Of a stretch of 37,258 nucleotides of DNA, positions 32,413-37,258 are shown one piece after another. The DNA is from Hypsibius dujardini. Its lineage: Eukaryota > Tardigrada > Eutardigrada > Parachela > Hypsibiidae. Within the stretch, counting starts at the first letter, position 1; each line of letters opens with the position of its first letter. Under the pieces are notes generated by a model. It worked only from the letters and a program-made list of their open reading frames with translations. It was not told the origin of the DNA and searched no databases. The translations under genes and the position numbers were made by a program. The stretch covers positions 1 through 37,258 of the forward strand of contig LRSR01013679.1 in the NCBI GenBank assembly GCA_001579985.1, given 5' to 3'.

Positions 32413-32965
32413 GGGAGGCTTAGTTCTTCAATGAACAAAAAACAGAAGCGGTAAAACAATTTGCTAAAGCGAGCACCAGCTTTGAAGCAAATTTGAAATG
32501 GGCGTGGTAGTAAAATATTTAGACGAACCATTTAGCCTACTTTGGTCGATAAATGCGTAGAATCAACGACACTATTTCACCTGTTAATCTTGTAAACAAA
32601 CATGTTTCTGCATTCAGTTCCAATTTTCAAAATCAATCGAGAATGGAACTTGAATGCGTTACATTTAAACCTGCTAATATTTAAAGTACTATAGTATTTA
32701 GTATTTAATGTACATGTACCTATTTCGCTTTTTCGCTTTTAATATTTTGTGTGGGTTTGATGCTCCTGCTTTAATTCAATCCTTTTCACACTGTTTAGCA
32801 TTTAGTCTGGCGCATTCTTTAGCTCTACTACTCTTCCATCTCATTTGAATCGAACTGTCACTTGTTGTGTGGGTCTATGTGAATGCTGGTTCAATACAAA
32901 GTTTGAAATCACTTACTGAGTATGCAAAAATGTACCTGCATACTGGGAAAGAGTTGCGAGGCTGT
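32413..32965. other. 3' flank of RRM copy 1
   Basis: No canonical AATAAA close to the stop and no gene were seen. AT-rich DNA leads into the right inverted repeat. Confidence 0.35.
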
Positions 32966-33350
32966 GACGTTCGTATTGGTGAGTGATTTGCCGATCAACA
33001 TTTCAAGGTTGATTCTCATGTGCCACATATTGCTCAAATGCACGCGTGCTTTAATTCTCGTTCTTGTCTTATGCGAATGATTTTTCCATGTCGGTTGAAG
33101 AATGCGCTTGTTTATACTTTAGCCATGTCTGTCCGATAAGAATGGGTCTTCGAAGCTCGGTTCGAGATTCGACTTCTCGCTTGATTTCTAACTTCTCATT
33201 CAGTCTACTTTCATCGGCTTGCTATCTCGGCTTCTCTCGATTTGTTGTGCAAGTAAAAATTCCGAAAAGCATTACTCGTAATTATAATGTATCGTAAGGT
33301 CAACAGGACTTCCGGGTTCTCGAAGGGAGAACAGGTCGTCTCAAGGTTTA
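32966..33350. repeat. Right copy of the ~390-bp inverted repeat pair
   Basis: Reverse-complement match of 28014-28412 (see that entry). The copies differ by scattered substitutions and small indels. RRM copy 1 lies entirely between the two. Confidence 0.75.
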
Positions 33351-33411
33351 ATGTGCCAATCGAAATGCCCCGGCCCCCTGTGAAGAAATATAACATATAT
33401 AATATAAAAGG

Positions 33412-33453
33412 TATAATAATAATAATAATAATATTAATAATAATAATAATGAT
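33412..33453. repeat. (TAA)n microsatellite
   Basis: About 42 bp of taa units with one break (atattaa). Confidence 0.85.
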
Positions 33454-33498
33454 ACTACCTTGCTTATGATTATGCCTTCTGTGGGCATATCATTTTGC

Positions 33499-33712
33499 CT
33501 ATCTGTCTGTCTGTCGATCTGCCTGTCTGCCTGTTTGTCTGCCTGTTTGTTTATCCGTCTGTTTGTCTGTCTCTCTGTCTCGCTGTCTCGCTGTCTCTCT
33601 GTCTCTCTGCCTCTCTGTCTGCTTCTCTGTCGGTCTGTCTGTCTGTCTATCTGTCTGCCTGTGTGTTTGTTTATTTTTCTGTCTGTCTGTTTGTTTGCCT
33701 GCTCATCTGTTT
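33499..33712. repeat. Degenerate (CTGT)n microsatellite
   Basis: About 214 bp of ctgt, ctgc, ctct and tttg tetranucleotides. It is open in all three plus frames, giving Leu/Ser/Cys/Val-rich strings that are artefacts of the repeat. Confidence 0.9.
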
Positions 33713-34552
33713 GGATACCGATTCGTCTTCCCTAATCAATTTCCCTCTCCTCTTTGTTCCCGGTCTAGCTGTCTGTATGCTAGCCATACCATGAACTGTC
33801 AAAAAAGTTTGCGCTCTAGGATATTTTTTACGCGGATCAATGTACTCCGAATTGTTTTATTGTACAAATTGTGCGGCAACTAAGACCGAGGGCGACAAGT
33901 GTGCCTTTATGTAGTATTTATTTTAAAAAAGGTTGTCGACTCTACTTTGAGTGTCCACAACAGAAGCCCTAAAATGTTTTGTGTCCCGATAACCTTTATT
34001 GGAGAGACCTTCTGGATAGCTAGTGGGGCATATTCTTTGTCTTGAATCTCTCGTTGCTGTCTCAATGGCAATAAGGAGAGCCACTGGCTAGACAAGCATT
34101 GTGCACTGACACATTCGCGTGATTTCCCTCTCGATGTCAGAAGTGACTTCTCTTTCAAAGTCAAAATCACACACTCACAGTCACGCCTCCTTATAGCGAT
34201 GGTAAGGTTTGCCAACAGACATCGAGACTACTGATATGTCGTATCATACAGCTATGGGCTGTTTTTGTCTTGTTTAAAAAACAAGCCTTTAGTCTTACGT
34301 TACATATTTCTACACACAATCTCGTCTCCTCAATACCGTGGCAAAAACTTAAGACGGTGCGTGTACTTCAATTTATTTAATTTCAGGAGTGTGAAACAAA
34401 CTTAATGCTAGTCTTTTTCTCCAGATCGGGATATGGTAGTCCCGAGAGTACGAAAGCCCGACCGATTCCTTGCTCCTTGGACTATATATTTTACAGATAT
34501 CGCTTAAATTGGGATCTACTACGTATTAGCTGGTAAATTCTTCCAGCGAGCC
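33713..34552. other. Upstream region of RRM copy 2
   Basis: The promoter of the second RRM gene is expected here. A minus-strand open frame (33907-34213) begins without an ATG and matches nothing I know. No other feature was seen. Confidence 0.35.
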
Positions 34553-37222
34553 ATGGCAGCTGGTTTCCGGGAGAATCTGAAAGGTACGGATTTGATATCG
34601 TAATTATTGATGAATATGGAAATGAGGCTTACAGAGAACGTTGAGGGAAATCATCCCATCCAATATTGATGAATATAGCTACCTCAATCCTACTAATATT
34701 TTTGTATTATTCGTTTATATAATTATTAATCGTTCGTAATAAAATATTTTGCTATTCTCTCCCTCTCTGCAGAAACACTGGTATGCATTGAGGAGCTGCA
34801 AATCCCACTGAAGGCCGCGGTAGACGCTGCTGACAGCAAGGAAGACTGCTTGAAACTCATCAATAATATTGTGAGTTATAATTATTGTTGTAATTATGTG
34901 TGCTGTGGATCAAGTGTTCATTTGAATATATATTAAACATTACACCGTTTGCTTAAAATTTAGAAAAAGCTGGGAAAATATTTGGATGAGCGACGGGAAG
35001 AGATTACCAAAAAGTAAGCGTGTTTTCTATAGTACTGCAGACATGTAGTGTAGGGTATAGCCCAACAATTAATTCACTGTATGGTTAAATTTCCGGCAGA
35101 TATGCGCATTTCGGTGGTCCACCGGAACTCGTCCGGGAGTGCTTATCGAGTCCCGGATCGGGTGCCAGTCCACCTCCCCCGCTACAGCAGCAGGTCCCAG
35201 CGACCTCCGGCAACCCCATTATTCATGGGAAGTCTGTCCAGACAGATGGACCAGTGCCGCTTCCTACGTCGGACAGGTGAGTGGTTCTTCGTACCGTTAA
35301 ATTACGTTGAACAAAATAATGGTTTAATTTATCTATATTTTTTATAAATTTATTCCGTTGCAAATATTCGTTCACCATAAAAACATTCATCGAACGCTCG
35401 GATGGGGTTTGAAAGGACGCCTGTATAAAAAGTGGCCCTTACAATGTAGTAACTTTTTGGGCCAACGAAAAGCTGCTTTTTGGAAGACCGTTATTGAGGT
35501 TGAATAACTGTCACGTTTTTCTCGAAACCAATGTATTGTTTGATGACTTTGTGTGCAGGTGTTAATGTTTCCTTTGCAGAACTGCCGAGGTGGTTGTGAC
35601 ACTCAAGTCACCGGAAGCGCCTCAGGTTGTCACACCTCCGACTCGGCTAGTTCCGTCATTTCCCAAGATTCGACAAGCTATTACCGAAGAAGAGCCGTCG
35701 GCTACCCAGCAAACTCTTTTAAATAGCCAATCCATGCCCAATGAAAGTAATTCAACGAAGAATCCTGCTGGTACCGGAGCCGGTGGAAATGCACAATCCG
35801 GCAACGTTATCCCAGCTCTCACCGCAAGCAATCCCAATCCCAATTTACCTAATTCGCAGTAAGTGAAACCTTTTGGGTCGTCACAAAAAATATATCGTTT
35901 TTGGATTTATGGTGGCCAATAAAACAGGCTCCGTCTTTTAAGTTAAACCGTGTTAATCAATTTAAGTACGTGTTTATTACCAGTAAACGAGTGCAGCTTG
36001 TGTTTTTTATTCAAAACAGATTTTTATTATTGCCTCGATTTCTCTGGTTTTATTTATTCACAATATTTGTCCAATGATTGAAAGATGGATTCTTAATTAT
36101 AAACAGGGCCGATAACTGCCTCTGTAACAGAGCGCAAAATCAACTTCATAATTTATAGAACTCGAATTTTAAAAAATTTGATCTACATTTACGTAATTTC
36201 CATTGGATTCACAGATTTATGTTTTTGCTACGATTTTGCATGTTTATATAAAAATGTAAATTAAAATGTCTAACGGGATTGTTATATTCCTCTTGCGGCA
36301 GACGTGTTTATCTCCCGATGGTCCCCGTCGGATCCACCCCGGACTCAGTCTACACAAGCTTAACCAAACTGAATTATCCAGTCGCGGACGTTAAGGTTGT
36401 CCCAAATGCAGCAGGAGCCTTTGCCATCGTCGGACTGCACCGACCGGAGGATGTTCAAAAGATCCTAGCTGCACCGTTTATGATGGACAATCAGCTGTTC
36501 ATTGCTCGAGCCTTTCAGGTACACTTTCCGTTCTGTATACGCATGATGTGCATCTTCAACACTTCCAGATGGGCCTTCAAAGACTAGAAAGTAAACGAGT
36601 TTGTCTGTGAAATGTAGCCAAGGGAAGAACGGCATCCCAGCATGCGTCAGGGGCATGGAAAGCCGTATGACAGGCGAACTCTGGACTATCAATATGGTCA
36701 GATTAACGGTCCACAAGCAGCGACTCTCCCATCGGGAAAGTTTAAAGTCTTCTGCGGAGGTTGGTGTTACCCTATATAATTATTTATCCTCCCCGGCAGG
36801 ATGTGTTGAATAATAATGTTTAGGATCGGAAAACGAGAACCTATTTTCAAGCCAATTTTTTCAATGTTTATGACCGTCAACAATCAACAGTACACGGGCC
36901 GTTTCGCCGTTTTGAAAATGAATTATTTAACGCAAAATTTTATATATATTTTATCGCAATATTTTGCGACTCTTTGGAAACAATGCAAAACTAAATTTCG
37001 CAGCCAAAATTATTTTTCATCTCCATATTTTCACCAACTTAGCAATCCAAAATATCAAATAGAATTATAAAATCAACTTTCGCGATGAACGTTTAAAGCT
37101 GAGGACTCAAAGAATATTCAGTGTTCAGTTACTTTATATACACCCGGCTCTAATATTTTCTAGGTATTCCCAAGCATGCCGGACTAAACGACGTTCTTGC
37201 CGCACTGGAATCGTACGGAAAG
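34553..37222 (+). CDS. RNA-binding protein with two RRM domains, copy 2 (runs off the window)
   Basis: Exons 34553-34583, 34773-34870, 34964-35013, 35100-35276, 35580-35858, 36302-36518, 36618-36759 and 37164-37222 join in phase; a GTGAGA donor follows 37222, so further exons lie outside. The N-terminus starts at an ATG with MAAGFRENLKETL and forms a charged helical segment (IEELQIPLKAAVDAA, KKLGKYLDERREEITKK) I do not recognise. A Pro/Gln-rich linker follows, then RRM1 (VYLPMV as RNP2 and GAFAIVGL as a weak RNP1). The linker exon then leads to the start of RRM2 (KFKVFCGGIP, DVLAALESYGK). The RNP1 of RRM1 lacks the usual aromatic residues except one Phe, so RNA binding by it may be weak. Confidence 0.85.
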
Positions 37223-37258
37223 GTGAGATAAAAAACAACCATAGCGACAAAACATCTT

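Noticed and set aside
28014-33350. A complete LTR retrotransposon
   Set aside because: The two repeats are inverted, not direct, and no gag, protease, reverse transcriptase or integrase frame lies between them.
33460-33883. Three long overlapping frames rich in Cys, Leu and Ser
   Set aside because: All three plus frames are open because of the CTGT microsatellite; not a cysteine-rich protein.
33907-34215. 102-residue minus-strand frame
   Set aside because: No ATG start, splice partner or recognisable similarity.
1-37258. CRISPR array or bacterial operon organisation
   Set aside because: No regularly spaced direct repeats; spliced genes with GT-AG introns show a eukaryotic sequence.

Overview
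This is a eukaryotic, animal-type window. It is AT-rich between genes. Genes are split by short GT-AG introns, AATAAA-type poly(A) signals follow several stops, and there are many small fold-back elements and degenerate microsatellites. An ARF GTPase, a secreted CBM14 chitin-binding protein and clusters of diverged protein kinases fit an ecdysozoan. A tardigrade is my best guess from memory of such genomes, but nothing here proves it.

Layout, left to right. 1-4.4 kb: a diverged direct duplication (679-1293 and 3192-3626) flanks a small secreted eight-cysteine protein (2636-3037, +); two fold-back elements lie in this stretch. 4.67-10.26 kb (-): a four-exon gene encoding a degenerate pseudokinase domain followed by a kinase domain with most catalytic motifs intact. 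It carries a one-base frame break, and its introns hold a hAT-like and a Mutator-like miniature element. 10.9-11.4 kb: a GC-rich coding-like remnant. 11.67-15.63 kb (-): a two-exon kinase fused to about 850 residues that contain three copies of a ~250-residue LRR-like module; possible extra 5' exons sit at 15.9-16.2 kb. 17.27-18.28 kb (+): a complete 181-residue ARF with an altered switch II. 18.6-23.2 kb (-): three intronless CipC/DUF3759-like genes, with a broken copy of the pseudokinase domain between the second and third. 24.57-26.28 kb (-): a three-exon secreted chitin-binding protein. 26.7-29.5 kb: fold-back elements, a near-perfect 85-bp hairpin and degenerate GACG/CGTC repeats. 30.5-32.4 kb and 34.55 kb to the window end (+): two tandem paralogues of a two-RRM RNA-binding protein with matching exon phases; the first lacks recognisable 5' exons and lies between ~390-bp inverted repeats.

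The kinase genes look like members of one local, fast-evolving family. A pseudokinase-kinase pair and a kinase-LRR protein, both apparently cytosolic, beside a CipC-like cluster of possible foreign origin, could be a lineage-specific signalling or stress locus. That link is inference from neighbourhood only. All exon structures were read by eye from splice sites, frame and paralogue comparison; no search was run.
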